From positions 28,889 through 92,888 of the forward strand of contig NZ_JABZEO010000014.1 in NCBI RefSeq assembly GCF_013385175.1: DNA of 64,000 bases, read 5' to 3'. Below, one piece after another: positions 27,466 to 37,507 of this stretch (the first letter of the stretch is position 1; every line of letters starts with the position of its first letter). The notes beneath the pieces are model-generated. The model had not been told where the DNA came from. It made no database searches and saw only the letters and a program-made list of their open reading frames with translations. A program made the position numbers and the translations under genes. This stretch comes from Allochromatium humboldtianum (GTDB lineage Bacteria; Pseudomonadota; Gammaproteobacteria; Chromatiales; Chromatiaceae).

Positions 27466-30246
27466 TCAATGGGCGATGACCAGCCGCAGCGCGTCGAGCC
27501 GCAGCGCGGTCCGGCTGAGCAGCGCGTCGAGCCGCTCGCGCCTGTGCCGCAGACGCGCGATCTCGTCGGGGCGCACCGTGGGGTTGACCTTCGCCAGCGC
27601 CGACAGACGTTCCAACTCGTCGCCGAGTGCCTGATGCATTCGCGTCCGCGCCTCCTGTTCCAAAGACTCAAGCGCCCCGTGCGCCAGCCCCTCGCCCCGC
27701 TCCAGCAGTTCGGCCAGACGTGATGCCTGTGAGGCGATCAGGGCGCGGGCGAGTTTGGAATTGTGGCCCAGACAATCACCGCGCAGACTCTCGTGCGCGA
27801 TCTCCTCGGCGCGATCCCGCCCCTCTGCGTCGAGCAGTAGACGTACCAGTGTCGGCGGCAGGAAATGCTCGACCTGGAGTTCAGGCGGCGCCGGACACTC
27901 AGCGACATAGAGAATCTCCAGCAGCAGTGTCGCGCGCGTGAAGCGAGCGTCGTCCCGGATCAGGATCAGTGCCGCGCTGCCCAGCTCCGAGGCGGTCAGC
28001 AGCTCCATCGCCTCGCGGGTCATGGGATGCTCCCAGGTCAGGAACTCGCGGTCCTCGTGGGCGAGCGCCTGGGCGCGGTCGAAGGTCGCCGTCAGTCCAT
28101 CCTCCGGCAGACGCGGGAAGCTCTCATGGAGCATCTGCGGTCCGGGACGCACCACCAGCGAGCCGCCGGGGCCGGGTTCGTGCTCGACGCCGAAGGCATC
28201 CCAGAAGTCGGTCAGATAACCGACGACCGAGCGCTCGGCGTCGATGGCCGCGATCGACTCGACCAGAGCCGCGTCGCGTGTGAGCCGGTGCGAGTGCAGT
28301 TCGAGTAGCCGGTCGCGTCCGGCGGCCAGTTCGCCGCTGAGCTGGGTGGCGAGCGTTCGAGTCTCCGCGATCAAGGACTCGACCAGATCAGGATCGGCCA
28401 GGGCATGTCTCAACCGCTCGCCCAGACGTTCGTGGACGACCGCCGCCGCTGGACACAGGTGCTCGAAAGCGCCCAGCCCCTCGGCATACCAGCGAAACAG
28501 CATCTCCATCGGTCCGCCGCGCAGATAGGGTACGTGCAGACGGATGGTCTGGGTCTGGCCGATGCGGTCGAGCCGACCGATGCGCTGTTCGAGCAGATCC
28601 GGCTCCAGCGGCAGATCGAACAGGATCAGGTGATGGACGAACTGGAAATTGCGGCCCTCGCTGCCGATCTCTGAACACAGCAGGATCTGGGCGCCATCCT
28701 CGACGGACGCGAAATAGGCGGCTGCCCGGTCGCGCTCGACGATCTCCATGCCTTCGTGGAAGACGGCGGCATGGAGGCCGGCACGCCGACGCAGGGCTTC
28801 GCGCAGTTCAAGCACTGTGCGCGCCTTGGCACAGATCAGCAGCGCCTTGGCCGGACGCAGGTCGCGCAGGGTCGCGATCAGCCAGTCGATGCGCGGATCG
28901 ACCGCCTCCCAGCCGGGGCCGTGCGCATACTCGGGTGTCAGCCGCTCCAGCGGGTCTGCAAGCGCGCGGTAGGCGTCTGGCTCAGTCAACGGGTGAGCGA
29001 TCAACTCGCGGCGCGGAAAGCCGGGGATGGTCGCGCGGGTGTTGCGAAAGAGCACGCGCCCGGTGCCATGACGGTCGATCAGTCGCTCGATGAGCGTTTC
29101 GCGATCCAGTCCCTCGATGTCGCCGAGCAGGGCGGCGAGCTGCGATCGGCCGGCGGCGTCGAGCGATTCGGCGTCGAGCAGTCGGGCGGCCAGTGCCGCG
29201 ATGGGTGCATAGCGCGCTTCTTCCCCCAGAAACGCCGCCGGATCATGGAAGCGCGCCGGGTCGAGCAGGCGCAGACGCCCGAAATGACCGGCACGCCCCA
29301 GTTGCTCGGGGGTGGCCGTCAGCAGCAGTACCGAGGGAATCCGGCTCGCCAGCGCCTCGACCAGCCGATAAGCCGGACTGGCCTCAGTCTCGCTCCAGGT
29401 CAGGTGATGCGCCTCGTCGACGATCAGCAGATCCCAGGGGGTTTCCAATACCGCCCGCTCCGCTAAGGGTGACTCGACCAGCCATTCCAGCCCGCAGAGC
29501 ACGCGCTGTTCGGACAGGAAGGGATTGTCGTCCCGGATCGACTCGAAGCGCTCCTGATCGAACAGCGCCGGCGCCAGATTGAAACGTCGGCGCATCTCGA
29601 CCAGCCATTGATGCAGCAGCGGCTCGGGGGTGAGGATCAACACCCGCCGCGCCCCGCCGTTGAGTCGCATCCGGTGCAGGATCAGTCCGGCCTCGATGGT
29701 CTTGCCCAGGCCCACCTCGTCGGCCAGCAGCACGCGCGGTGCCTCGCGCCGCGAGACCTCGGCGGCGATATGCAGCTGATGCGGAATGAGCGCCACGCGC
29801 GCGCCGACCAGACCCTGGGTCGGCGAGCCGGACGCGCGCATCCCCTGGAGCCAGGTCCGGTAACGCAGTCGGAACCAGTGATCGCTGTCGAGCCGTGCGG
29901 CGAGCAGTCGCTGTCCCGGACGGTTGAAACTCAGACGATCGTCGAGCTCGGCCTCGGACATCTCGTGGATCAGCCCGGATGAGTCTTCACCGCGATAGAT
30001 GATGAGTCCCTGCTCGGTCCGCGCCTCGAGAACCCGTAGCTCACGCCCGGCCCGGTCGCGGATACGTTCGCCGCGACCGACCACCAGCCGTGCCAGCGGG
30101 GCTTCGTCCCGCGCGTAGAGCCGTGTCTCGCCGGTCGCCGGGTAGGCGATCTTGACATGACGGCCCTCGACGGCCTCGACCAGACCGAGTCCCAACTCGG
30201 TCTGGGTCTCACTCAACCAGCGCTGGCCGGGTATGAAATCTTGCAT
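27466..30246 (-). CDS. rapA: RNA polymerase-associated SNF2-type ATPase RapA
   Basis: Recycles RNA polymerase after transcription. ATG 30246 (MQDFIPGQRWLSETQTELGLGLV) is the family start; 24 codons of extra open frame precede it. The N-terminal Tudor-like domains are followed by the helicase core with Walker A ADEVGLGKTIEAGLILH, the DEAH box (VDEAHHL), and motif VI region (EQRIGRLDRIGQ). The C-terminal RapA-specific domain is complete. 926 residues is near the family norm (968). It lies five bases after garB, so the pair may be co-transcribed. Confidence 0.95.
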   Translation of the reverse strand: MQDFIPGQRWLSETQTELGLGLVEAVEGRHVKIAYPATGETRLYARDEAPLARLVVGRGERIRDRAGRELRVLEARTEQGLIIYRGEDSSGLIHEMSEAELDDRLSFNRPGQRLLAARLDSDHWFRLRYRTWLQGMRASGSPTQGLVGARVALIPHQLHIAAEVSRREAPRVLLADEVGLGKTIEAGLILHRMRLNGGARRVLILTPEPLLHQWLVEMRRRFNLAPALFDQERFESIRDDNPFLSEQRVLCGLEWLVESPLAERAVLETPWDLLIVDEAHHLTWSETEASPAYRLVEALASRIPSVLLLTATPEQLGRAGHFGRLRLLDPARFHDPAAFLGEEARYAPIAALAARLLDAESLDAAGRSQLAALLGDIEGLDRETLIERLIDRHGTGRVLFRNTRATIPGFPRRELIAHPLTEPDAYRALADPLERLTPEYAHGPGWEAVDPRIDWLIATLRDLRPAKALLICAKARTVLELREALRRRAGLHAAVFHEGMEIVERDRAAAYFASVEDGAQILLCSEIGSEGRNFQFVHHLILFDLPLEPDLLEQRIGRLDRIGQTQTIRLHVPYLRGGPMEMLFRWYAEGLGAFEHLCPAAAVVHERLGERLRHALADPDLVESLIAETRTLATQLSGELAAGRDRLLELHSHRLTRDAALVESIAAIDAERSVVGYLTDFWDAFGVEHEPGPGGSLVVRPGPQMLHESFPRLPEDGLTATFDRAQALAHEDREFLTWEHPMTREAMELLTASELGSAALILIRDDARFTRATLLLEILYVAECPAPPELQVEHFLPPTLVRLLLDAEGRDRAEEIAHESLRGDCLGHNSKLARALIASQASRLAELLERGEGLAHGALESLEQEARTRMHQALGDELERLSALAKVNPTVRPDEIARLRHRRERLDALLSRTALRLDALRLVIAH

Positions 30247-30251
30247 GGGCG

Positions 30252-31637
30252 TCAAGTTTTGGACTGCCCAGGACGGCGCACCGGCACCTTCAGCGTCACC
30301 AGCTCCTCGGCACTGCACGGATGGATGGCGACCGTGTTGTCGAGATCGGCCTTGGTCGCGCCCATCTTCACCGCCACGCCGAAGCCCTGCATCATCTCGT
30401 CGACGCCATCGCCGATCAGATGGATGCCGACCACCTTCTCGTCCTCACCGGCGCAGACCAGCTTCATCGCGGTCTTGGGGCCGTGCGCGTTGAGCGAGTA
30501 GCGCATGGGAGTGAAGCTGGTCTCATAGATCGTCAGCGTGTCGCCGTAGCGCTCGCGTGCCTCGGGTTCGGTCAGACCGACCTTGCCGATCGGCGGATGG
30601 GCGAACACCACCGTGGGCACGTTCTCATAGTCGAGCTTGAGTTCCGGCTTGTCGTTGAACAGCCGCTCGGCCAGACGCCGCCCGGCAGCGATCGCCACCG
30701 GCGTCAGCGGCTCGCGTCCGGCGATGTCGCCGATGGCATAGATGCCGGGGACAGTGGTGTTCTGATACGCATCGGTCGGGATGACGCCGCTACGCTCGAC
30801 CGTGATCCCGGCCGCTTCCAGATTCAGCTCGCGCGTGTTGGGCGCGCGCCCGACGGCCCAGATGACCTGATCGAAGCCGGTCAGACGCTGACCGTCGCGT
30901 GCGGCCAGCACCAGCCCCTGTTCATCGCGCTCGATCCCGGCGACCTCGAATTGCAGGTGCATGTCGATGCCGTGCAGCTTCATGTTCTCGGCCAAGGTCT
31001 CGCTGATGAGCGGATCGAACAGCGCGAGCATCCGGTCTTCCAGCGCCACGATGGTGATCTCGGTGCCGAGCGCGCTCAGCACACCCGCCAGCTCCACGCC
31101 GATATAGCCGCCGCCGATGATGGCGACGCGCTTCGGCTGTTCGTCCAGCGCGAAGAATCCATCCGAGGTGATGCCCAGTTCGGCGCCCGGCATCCGCGGC
31201 ACGATCGGCCGTCCGCCGGTGGCGATGACGATGTGGTCGGCGGTGTAGTGCTGATCGCCGACCGCGACCGTGCGCGCATCGACGAAACGCGCGAAGCCGT
31301 CGATCCGGGTGAGACCCAGGCGTTCGGCATAGCCGTCCCAGTAGCCGTTGATGTCGGCGATGTAGCGATTGCGGCCCGCGACCAGCTTGGCCCAGTCGAA
31401 CCCCTGTGACTGCACCCGGACGCCATAGTCGGGCGCATCCGCGACCGCCGCCGCCAGATTGGCCGCATACCACATCACCTTCTTGGGCACACAGCCGACG
31501 TTGACACAGGTGCCGCCCAGTTTGGCGCCCTCGATCAGGGCCACGCGCTTGCCGAACTGCGCCGCTTTCTCGGCGACCGCTAGGCCGCCGCTACCGCCGC
31601 CGATGGCGATCAGATCAAAATGCTGGCTCATAGTCAT
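30252..31637 (-). CDS. garB: glutathione (amide) disulfide reductase, NADH-type
   Basis: FAD flavoenzyme that reduces oxidised glutathione or glutathione amide. 461 residues: FAD motif [11 protein letters not shown], redox pair C44/C49 in [11 protein letters not shown] motif [11 protein letters not shown] and the C-terminal HPCSAEE with the catalytic His-Glu. The two arginines that bind the NADPH phosphate in E. coli glutathione reductase (R198, R204) correspond to Leu199 and Ala205 here, and the residue after the first is Glu200; this pattern predicts NADH. A Chromatium gracile enzyme with this property, glutathione amide reductase (GarB), is described beside the Prx/Grx gene, the same arrangement as here. 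Confidence 0.9.
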   Translation of the reverse strand: MTMSQHFDLIAIGGGSGGLAVAEKAAQFGKRVALIEGAKLGGTCVNVGCVPKKVMWYAANLAAAVADAPDYGVRVQSQGFDWAKLVAGRNRYIADINGYWDGYAERLGLTRIDGFARFVDARTVAVGDQHYTADHIVIATGGRPIVPRMPGAELGITSDGFFALDEQPKRVAIIGGGYIGVELAGVLSALGTEITIVALEDRMLALFDPLISETLAENMKLHGIDMHLQFEVAGIERDEQGLVLAARDGQRLTGFDQVIWAVGRAPNTRELNLEAAGITVERSGVIPTDAYQNTTVPGIYAIGDIAGREPLTPVAIAAGRRLAERLFNDKPELKLDYENVPTVVFAHPPIGKVGLTEPEARERYGDTLTIYETSFTPMRYSLNAHGPKTAMKLVCAGEDEKVVGIHLIGDGVDEMMQGFGVAVKMGATKADLDNTVAIHPCSAEELVTLKVPVRRPGQSKT

Positions 31638-31672
31638 AATTCCTGTTTTTCAAAGCCGATGCCTGAACGCAA

Positions 31673-31714
31673 AAGGCTTCGGGCGACCGCCGGCTCGCGA
31701 TCACCCGAAGCCTT
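31673..31714 (-). terminator. hairpin between garA and garB
   Basis: Bases 31674-31686 (AGGCTTCGGGCGA) and 31701-31713 (TCACCCGAAGCCT) pair over about 13 bp with one G-T pair. Read on the minus strand it is followed by CTTTTGCG. It lies between the garA stop and the garB start, so it could end or attenuate garA transcription, leaving lower garB expression. Confidence 0.55.
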
Positions 31715-31748
31715 GTTAGGTTAAGGCCAGAGCGGATTCAGCGTGATT

Positions 31749-32483
31749 TCAACGCGATTGCAGCCAGGCGATGACCGCGTCCGAACCGCCGATCAGTTTG
31801 CCGTTGACGAAGACCTGGGGCACGGTCGCGACGTTGGAGACGGCGCGCAGACCCTGCTCGGTGTAGTCCTCGTTGAGCACCAGCTCCTCGAAGTCGAGTC
31901 CGGCGTTACGCAGCGCTTCCTTGGCGCGGACGCAGAAGGGGCACCCATCGCGGCTGAACACGGCGATATCGAGCGGCTTGGGCTTGTTGGGCGCCAGATA
32001 CTCCAGCATGGTGTCGGCGTTGGAGACCTCGTAGGGGTCGCCTTCGACCTCGGGCTCGATGAACATCTTCTCGACGACGCCGTCGCGTACCAGCATCGAG
32101 TAGCGCCAGGAACGCTTGCCGAAGCCGATGGCGTCCTTGTCGACCAGCATCCCCATGCCCTCGGTGAACTCACCATTGCCGTCCGGGACGAAGATCAGGT
32201 TGTCGGCGTTCTGGGCCTTTTGCCACTCGTTCATGACGAAGGTGTCGTTGACCGACACGCACACCACGGAATCGACGCCCAATTCCTTGAAAGCCGGAAC
32301 CAACTGGTTGTAGCGCGGCACATGCGAGGACGAGCAGGTCGGGGTGAAGGCGCCCGGCAGCGAGAAGACGACCACGGTCTTGCCGGCGAAGATCTCGTCT
32401 GTGGTCACATCGACCCACTCATGACCCCGGCGGGTGTGGAAGGTGACGCTGGGGATACGGCTTCCGGTACGGTCCTGGAACAT
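31749..32483 (-). CDS. garA: peroxiredoxin-glutaredoxin fusion (glutathione amide-dependent peroxidase)
   Basis: Reduces peroxides using glutathione or glutathione amide. The N-terminal Prx5-type domain has the peroxidatic Cys50 in PGAFTPTC; the C-terminal glutaredoxin domain has the active site CPFC (C181-C184) and the glutathione-binding TVPQVFVNG. 244 residues matches known Prx/Grx hybrids. The next gene on the strand is the reductase garB. The fusion allows the glutaredoxin domain to regenerate the peroxidase directly. A perfect -10-like hexamer lies upstream. Confidence 0.95.
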   Translation of the reverse strand: MFQDRTGSRIPSVTFHTRRGHEWVDVTTDEIFAGKTVVVFSLPGAFTPTCSSSHVPRYNQLVPAFKELGVDSVVCVSVNDTFVMNEWQKAQNADNLIFVPDGNGEFTEGMGMLVDKDAIGFGKRSWRYSMLVRDGVVEKMFIEPEVEGDPYEVSNADTMLEYLAPNKPKPLDIAVFSRDGCPFCVRAKEALRNAGLDFEELVLNEDYTEQGLRAVSNVATVPQVFVNGKLIGGSDAVIAWLQSR

Positions 32484-32594
32484 GCTTCGGTTCTCCTGAT
32501 GGGTGATGAATCGTCTGTTCGGTTGGATGATCGGGTTGGCCCCGCAGGGCCGACGGACATAGATTAACCCGGGAAAAGTGGTCGAATTAAATGG

Positions 32595-32600
32595 ATTATA
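32595..32600 (-). promoter_or_regulatory. -10-like hexamer upstream of garA
   Basis: Read on the minus strand, 32600-32595 is TATAAT, a perfect -10 hexamer about 112 bases before the garA start. No good -35 hexamer lies at the right distance, so an activator would be expected. Tentative. Confidence 0.25.
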
Positions 32601-32749
32601 AAAATCGTATCGATCGGTGCAGGCTATGGACCTGCATTGGCCAAGGCTGCGTTCCTTGTTGGGGCTCGATACGCGATCTCAAGCGTCGAATGCTTGGATG
32701 CAAGGTGGCGACGGATGGGGGGCAGCGCACGCGGAACTCTCGGCGAGGC

Positions 32750-33859
32750 TCAGTCACGGCCTATTGCCGCCGGTCTGCGCCAGAAACGCCAGGTCTGGCT
32801 CGTCGAGAGCGTAAACTTTTCGGCGTCACAGGGATCGAGCCGGATCGCTTCGAGACGCCCGACACGCAACGGCTGCCAAAGCCGTTCGATCACGGCATCC
32901 AGTTCGATCATGGCGCGTGCCCAAGCTTCCAGGTCGCGCTCCAGCCAAGCGCGCCAGTGGCGATCCCAGAAGACGAGCTGACGCCCGGTGACGGGCATCG
33001 GGCCGTCCAGCCAGGCAGCCAGCGAGCGATGCGGACGCTCGGTCAGACGTGCCAGCCCCAACAGCAGCGGATGATCGCCGACCATCACGTCCGGCACCGA
33101 CTCGAGTTCCGCCGACTTCGGCAGCGATCCCCCACCCCAGATCCAGATCCCGCTGACGACCGGCCGACCGGCTGCCTCGCGCCGCCGGTTGACCGGATCG
33201 GCATGGAAGAGCATCTGGATCTCGTTGAGCAGACGCATCCAATCGCGCGCCTCAGGTCCGCGCGGCAGATGTTCGGCCATCGAGCCGCCCTGGATTCGAT
33301 ACAGGGGTGAGGTCCGCCAGCCGGGCATGGGCCGATCGAGCCTGAGATACCAGCGCCCGGAGGTCGGGGCGATGAGCCGCAGCCCCTCGTCGCTGAAATG
33401 ACGATTGAAGCTCGCAACCAGCGCCTCAGCCTCGTCAGGGTTCGGCGCGACGGACTCCCCCGCATAGACCAGCAGACGCTCGCGATCCGGACGCAGATGG
33501 ATCGGATCGGCATGCATCCAGATCGTTCCCGGTTCGACCGTGACACCCTCGCCCAGCAAGGCGATCGGGGCGGTCGGTATATCGCCGTCAGCCGGTCGGT
33601 CGAGTCCGGCGGCACACAGGAGGGTCTCTATGGGATCGCCGTCGTGGCCGGGCCGGCGATCGGCTCGCGCCAGCAGACGCGCGATGGCCTGCGCCCGGAC
33701 GTTCAGCCCGGTTCGCTCGGGGATGGGCGCAAGCAGGGTCGGGCACAGGATCTCCACCCGTGGCCGATCACATCCGGCGCCTGTTCCAGCCCGTGGCGGC
33801 TGCCATGTGTCGGTCGATCGGGATCGAGTTCGGTCTGGCGAATAACTGGAGGCGTTCAT
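32750..33859 (-). CDS. RpfE-type conserved protein (phosphoglycerate mutase-like)
   Basis: This 369-residue protein resembles gammaproteobacterial proteins labelled RpfE-type regulator or phosphoglycerate mutase-like. The visible signature is the repeated Pro/Trp pattern: GTIWMHADPIHLRPDRERLLVYAG, GRWYLRLDRPMPGWRTSP, NEIQMLFHADPVNRRREAAGRPVVSGIWIWGGG, and DVMVGDHPLLLGLARL. The N-terminal 34 residues are Arg/Ser-rich and may not be translated; a GTG at residue 35 is an alternative start. The substrate is unknown. It is divergent from the sodium:solute symporter gene and not obviously linked to garA. Confidence 0.7.
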   Translation of the reverse strand: MNASSYSPDRTRSRSTDTWQPPRAGTGAGCDRPRVEILCPTLLAPIPERTGLNVRAQAIARLLARADRRPGHDGDPIETLLCAAGLDRPADGDIPTAPIALLGEGVTVEPGTIWMHADPIHLRPDRERLLVYAGESVAPNPDEAEALVASFNRHFSDEGLRLIAPTSGRWYLRLDRPMPGWRTSPLYRIQGGSMAEHLPRGPEARDWMRLLNEIQMLFHADPVNRRREAAGRPVVSGIWIWGGGSLPKSAELESVPDVMVGDHPLLLGLARLTERPHRSLAAWLDGPMPVTGRQLVFWDRHWRAWLERDLEAWARAMIELDAVIERLWQPLRVGRLEAIRLDPCDAEKFTLSTSQTWRFWRRPAAIGRD

Positions 33860-34068
33860 GGATCATCGTCGGTCTGGAGCCTCCAGAACAGTCTTAATGA
33901 CCGGGTTCCGAAACGGCTCAGTGGAGAAAAAGTGTCTTTTCAGCGCTGGAGGCTATACAACCGCATCCTGAATCAGGTTATTTTCCCCCTCCCGCGATTC
34001 GAACCGTATTTGGCCAGACGCGGTCGGACGTGGCAGCTATACCACAGATTCCAATAACAGGGGGAAAC

Positions 34069-35904
34069 ATGCCCGATCATGCATCGGTGGGCTGGATCGA
34101 CATCATCGTCATCCTCGCCTACCTCTCAGTCACAGCCTATCTGGGCTGGCTCGGCTACCGGGGCACGCGCTCGGCGGCCGACTTCCTGGTCGGAGGGCGC
34201 TCGGCCCATCCGGTCATCATGGCGGTCTCCTATGGCGCCACCTTCATCTCCACGGCAGCCATCGTCGGGTTCGGCGGGGTCGCCGGACTCTTCGGCATGA
34301 GTCTGCTGTGGCTGACCTTTCTCAACATCGGCGTCGGCATCCTGATCGCCTTCATCGTGCTCGGCGAGCCGACGCGCCGGCTCGGGCACCATCTCGGCGC
34401 CCACACCTTCCCGGAACTCCTGGGTCAGCGCTATCAGAGCCGGGGCATCCAGATCTTTGCCGGCGTCCTGATCTTTCTGTTCATGCCGCTCTACGCGGCG
34501 GCCGTCATGACCGGCGGCAGCGTCTTCGCCGCGACCCAGTTCGGCATCGACTTCGAGGTCGCGCTCCTGATCTTCGCCCTCATCACCGCCGCCTACGTCA
34601 TCCCCGGCGGCATCAAGGCGGTGATGTACACCGACACCTTCCAGGGCTTCGTCATGGTGCTGGCCATGATCTTCCTCCTGGTCTTCACCTATTCGAGCCT
34701 GGGCGGCGTGACCGAGGCTCACCAGTATCTGACCGACATGGAGGCCATGGTGCCTGCGCCTCTGGCCCAGATCGGCCATCAGGGCTGGACCGAGATGCCG
34801 GCCTTCGGCTGGGGCGCGCCGACCTATGATCTGTGGTGGATCGTGGTCACGGCCATCATCCTGGGCGTGGGCATCGGCGTGCTGGCCCAGCCGCAACTGG
34901 CGGTGCGCTTCATGACGGTGCGCAGCCGGCGCGAGCTGGATCGGGCGGTGCCGATCGGCGCGATCTTCATCATGCTGATGACCGGCACACCCTTCCTGGT
35001 CGGCAGTCTGTCGAACGCCTGGTTCGCCCAGAATGGTCCCATCCTCAACGGCAAGGTCATCCAGGAACTCGACGCCGAGAAGAATCAGGCGTTGGTCGAG
35101 CTGATGCAACAGACCGACAGCGGCGCCTGGACGGCGATCATCAACCCCAAGACCCAGGCTCCGGCCACGGCGGCCCTGATCGTCAGCGAGCGCCAGGAGG
35201 CCGAAGAGGCGAGCGGCACGCGCTTCGAGCTGGTCGGCGGGCGCTCGTCGGCCGTGACCTATGTCAAGGGCGACGCCGACACGATCATCCCGACCTTCAT
35301 CTCGACCGCCCTGCCCCACTGGTTCGGCGCCATCTTCTTCCTGGCGCTGCTGGCGGCGGCCATGAGCACCATGTCGAGCCAGTTCCACACCATCGGCACG
35401 GCGGCCGGACGCGACCTCTATGAGCGCATCGGCACCAAGGGGCAGCCGCGTGAACCGAGTCTCCTGGTCATGCGGCTGGCGATCGTCGTCGGTCTGCTGA
35501 TCGCCGTGACCATCAGCTACACCGTTCGTCAGGAATACATCGTCGCCCGCTTCACGGCGATCTTCTTCGGGCTGTGCGCGGCGGCGTTCCTGCCGGCCTA
35601 TATCGGCGGACTCTTCTCGCGCCGCGTCACCAAGGCCGGGGCGCTGGCCTCGATGACGGTCGGTCTGGTGGTGTCGCTGTTCTGGCTGCTGCTGGTCAAG
35701 GCCAAGGAAGCGAGCGCCATCGGGCTGGTACAGCTCGTCACCGGCGGCAAGACCAGTCTCCTGGCCGACTACCCGAACTGGCCCTCGGTCGATCCGATCG
35801 TGGTCGCCCTGCCCGCCGCGCTCCTGACCCTGATCCTGGTCAGCGCCTTCACCCGACCGCCGGCGGCCGAGCATCTCGACCGCTGCTTCCCCGAGACGAG
35901 GTAA
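34069..35904 (+). CDS. sodium:solute symporter family protein
   Basis: Na+-coupled importer with about 12-13 membrane helices. ATG 34069 follows a GGGGGA ribosome site; the frame is open upstream. Family blocks include VGGRSAHPVIMAVSYGATFISTAAIVGFGGVAG, PELLGQRYQSRGIQIFAGVLIF, YVIPGGIKAVMYTDTFQGFVM and AAMSTMSSQFHTIGTAAGRDLYERIG. An extended soluble loop of about 100 residues lies between helices in the middle (residues 325-425). It leads a three-gene operon with a tiny accessory protein and an outer-membrane porin. The substrate, perhaps an organic acid, is not determined by sequence. Confidence 0.9.
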   Translation: MPDHASVGWIDIIVILAYLSVTAYLGWLGYRGTRSAADFLVGGRSAHPVIMAVSYGATFISTAAIVGFGGVAGLFGMSLLWLTFLNIGVGILIAFIVLGEPTRRLGHHLGAHTFPELLGQRYQSRGIQIFAGVLIFLFMPLYAAAVMTGGSVFAATQFGIDFEVALLIFALITAAYVIPGGIKAVMYTDTFQGFVMVLAMIFLLVFTYSSLGGVTEAHQYLTDMEAMVPAPLAQIGHQGWTEMPAFGWGAPTYDLWWIVVTAIILGVGIGVLAQPQLAVRFMTVRSRRELDRAVPIGAIFIMLMTGTPFLVGSLSNAWFAQNGPILNGKVIQELDAEKNQALVELMQQTDSGAWTAIINPKTQAPATAALIVSERQEAEEASGTRFELVGGRSSAVTYVKGDADTIIPTFISTALPHWFGAIFFLALLAAAMSTMSSQFHTIGTAAGRDLYERIGTKGQPREPSLLVMRLAIVVGLLIAVTISYTVRQEYIVARFTAIFFGLCAAAFLPAYIGGLFSRRVTKAGALASMTVGLVVSLFWLLLVKAKEASAIGLVQLVTGGKTSLLADYPNWPSVDPIVVALPAALLTLILVSAFTRPPAAEHLDRCFPETR

Positions 35905-35910
35905 ACCATC

Positions 35911-36081
35911 ATGCTGGGTCTCGACGATCCCTTCGTGCTCACGGCCTACCTGGGCATCATCGCCCTGGCCGTCCTGAGCATTCTCTATGGCCTGATTCGC
36001 CGCAATGCCGCGCGCGACGAAGTCACTGACGAAGACCGCCAGTGGGCGCTCGAAGAAAAGAAGGTGGACGATGAATTCTAA
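35911..36081 (+). CDS. small accessory membrane protein of the symporter (56 aa)
   Basis: Encodes MLGLDDPFVLTAYLGIIALA and then VLSILYGLIRR with a charged tail rich in Asp and Glu. It is a single-helix protein like those described as symporter small accessory proteins, which follow sodium:solute symporter genes. The gene sits six bases after the symporter stop, and its last codons overlap the ATG of the porin gene (36071). It probably assembles with the symporter, which is an inference from context. Confidence 0.78.
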   Translation: MLGLDDPFVLTAYLGIIALAVLSILYGLIRRNAARDEVTDEDRQWALEEKKVDDEF

Positions 36082-37450
36082 GAAGAACAAGCTTCTGGCC
36101 GCCGGACTCGGCGCCACACTCGCCTGCTCGGCGGTTTCGGCCGAACAGACCAGCGGTCCCTTCAAATGGGGCGCGGACCTGCGTCTGCGTCAGGTCTGGA
36201 TCGACAACGTGGGACTGGACGCCGACAGCGCCACGGGTGATCGCACCTTCGAGCGCTATCGCGGACGGCTCTGGGGTTCCTACACGTTCGGCGATCAGTT
36301 GGAAGCGAGCGCGCGCCTCATGTGGGAGGGGCGCCACTACCAGGATCCCGCCCGCTCCAACTGGCCGGTAGCCGGCTTCGAGAACTGGTACAGCGGCGGC
36401 ATCCTGTTCGATCAGCTCACGATCGGCGCCAAGCAGATCGGCGGCACGCCGCTCTCGCTCAAGGTCGGACGCCAGGACATCGTCCTGGGCAACGGCTGGC
36501 TGGTGCTCGAAGGCACGCCGCTCGACGGCTCGCGCAGCATCTATCTCGATGCCGCCCGCGCCACCTACAGCCTGGAGTCGCTCGGCACCACGCTCGATCT
36601 CATCTACATCGACCAGAGCGCCGACACCGGACGCTTCCCGCAGTCGCTCAACGGCGAGGTCGAGGATCAGACCGAGCAGCACGAGACCGGCGTCATCGTC
36701 TATGGGCGCAACAAGTCGCTGATCGAGGGCACGGATCTCGATGGCTACTTCATCTACAAGCACAACGACCCGAATCTCACGCCGCGCAACATCCGTATCA
36801 ACAATGGCGCCCCCTTCGCTTCAGGCAGTGATTCGGGCGACATCTATGCGGCTGGTCTGCGTGCCGATTCCAAGCTCACGCCCAACTGGTCGGTGCGCGC
36901 CGAGACCGCCTACGAATGGGGCACGCGCAACGACCGTGATCTGAGCGCCTTCGGCTTCAACGGTCGCCTGACCTACAGCTTCAACGATTCGCTCAAGAAT
37001 CAGCTCCACGCCGACTTCGAGTACCTGTCAGGCGACGACCCGGACAGCGCCGACGATCAGGCGTTCGATCCGCTCTGGGGCCGCTGGCCGCAGTGGAGCG
37101 AGCTGATGATCTATCAGTGGCCGCTGGAATCGCGCGTGGGCGAGGCGACCAACCTCCAGCGCTTCAATGTCGGCTGGATCGCTCAGGTGCATCCGACGAC
37201 CCAGCTCCTGGTCGACTACCATGCGCTCTGGGCCGATGAGCAGAGCACCCGCACCGCCGCGCAGATGGTCAATCTGAGCGGCGACGGCGACTTCCGTGGA
37301 CATCTGTTCACAGCCTGGCTCAAGAGCAAGTTCAGCCAGCACGTCTCTGGGCATCTGGTCGCCGAGTATCTGATGCCGGGCGACTACTATGCCGACAACC
37401 GCCAGAACGACTCGTTCTTCGTGCGTGCTGAAGTGGTTCTGAGCTGGTGA
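36071..37450 (+). CDS. outer-membrane porin of the alginate-export (AlgE) family
   Basis: This 459-residue protein has a signal peptide (MNSKKNKLLAAGLGATLACSAVSA) and alternating strands ending in an aromatic residue (AEVVLSW), as in outer-membrane barrels. Segments such as LRLRQVWIDNVGLD, RYRGRLWGSYTFGDQLEASARLMWEGR, LKVGRQDIVLGNGWLVLEGTPLDGSR and AYEWGTRNDRD match the AlgE type. No alginate genes are near, so an uptake or diffusion role with the upstream symporter is more likely. The start is inside the end of the tiny accessory gene; the open frame upstream overlaps that gene. Confidence 0.88.
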   Translation: MNSKKNKLLAAGLGATLACSAVSAEQTSGPFKWGADLRLRQVWIDNVGLDADSATGDRTFERYRGRLWGSYTFGDQLEASARLMWEGRHYQDPARSNWPVAGFENWYSGGILFDQLTIGAKQIGGTPLSLKVGRQDIVLGNGWLVLEGTPLDGSRSIYLDAARATYSLESLGTTLDLIYIDQSADTGRFPQSLNGEVEDQTEQHETGVIVYGRNKSLIEGTDLDGYFIYKHNDPNLTPRNIRINNGAPFASGSDSGDIYAAGLRADSKLTPNWSVRAETAYEWGTRNDRDLSAFGFNGRLTYSFNDSLKNQLHADFEYLSGDDPDSADDQAFDPLWGRWPQWSELMIYQWPLESRVGEATNLQRFNVGWIAQVHPTTQLLVDYHALWADEQSTRTAAQMVNLSGDGDFRGHLFTAWLKSKFSQHVSGHLVAEYLMPGDYYADNRQNDSFFVRAEVVLSW

Positions 37451-37507
37451 GGTCGACGGATCGCCGAGCGGGATCGATCCGGCTCGGCCATCCGCGATCG
37501 GGTGCGT

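Noticed and set aside
34126..36165. 679-codon frame opposite the sodium:solute symporter
   Set aside because: Asp/Gly/Arg/His-rich translation without structure; the symporter frame has membrane helices and family motifs.
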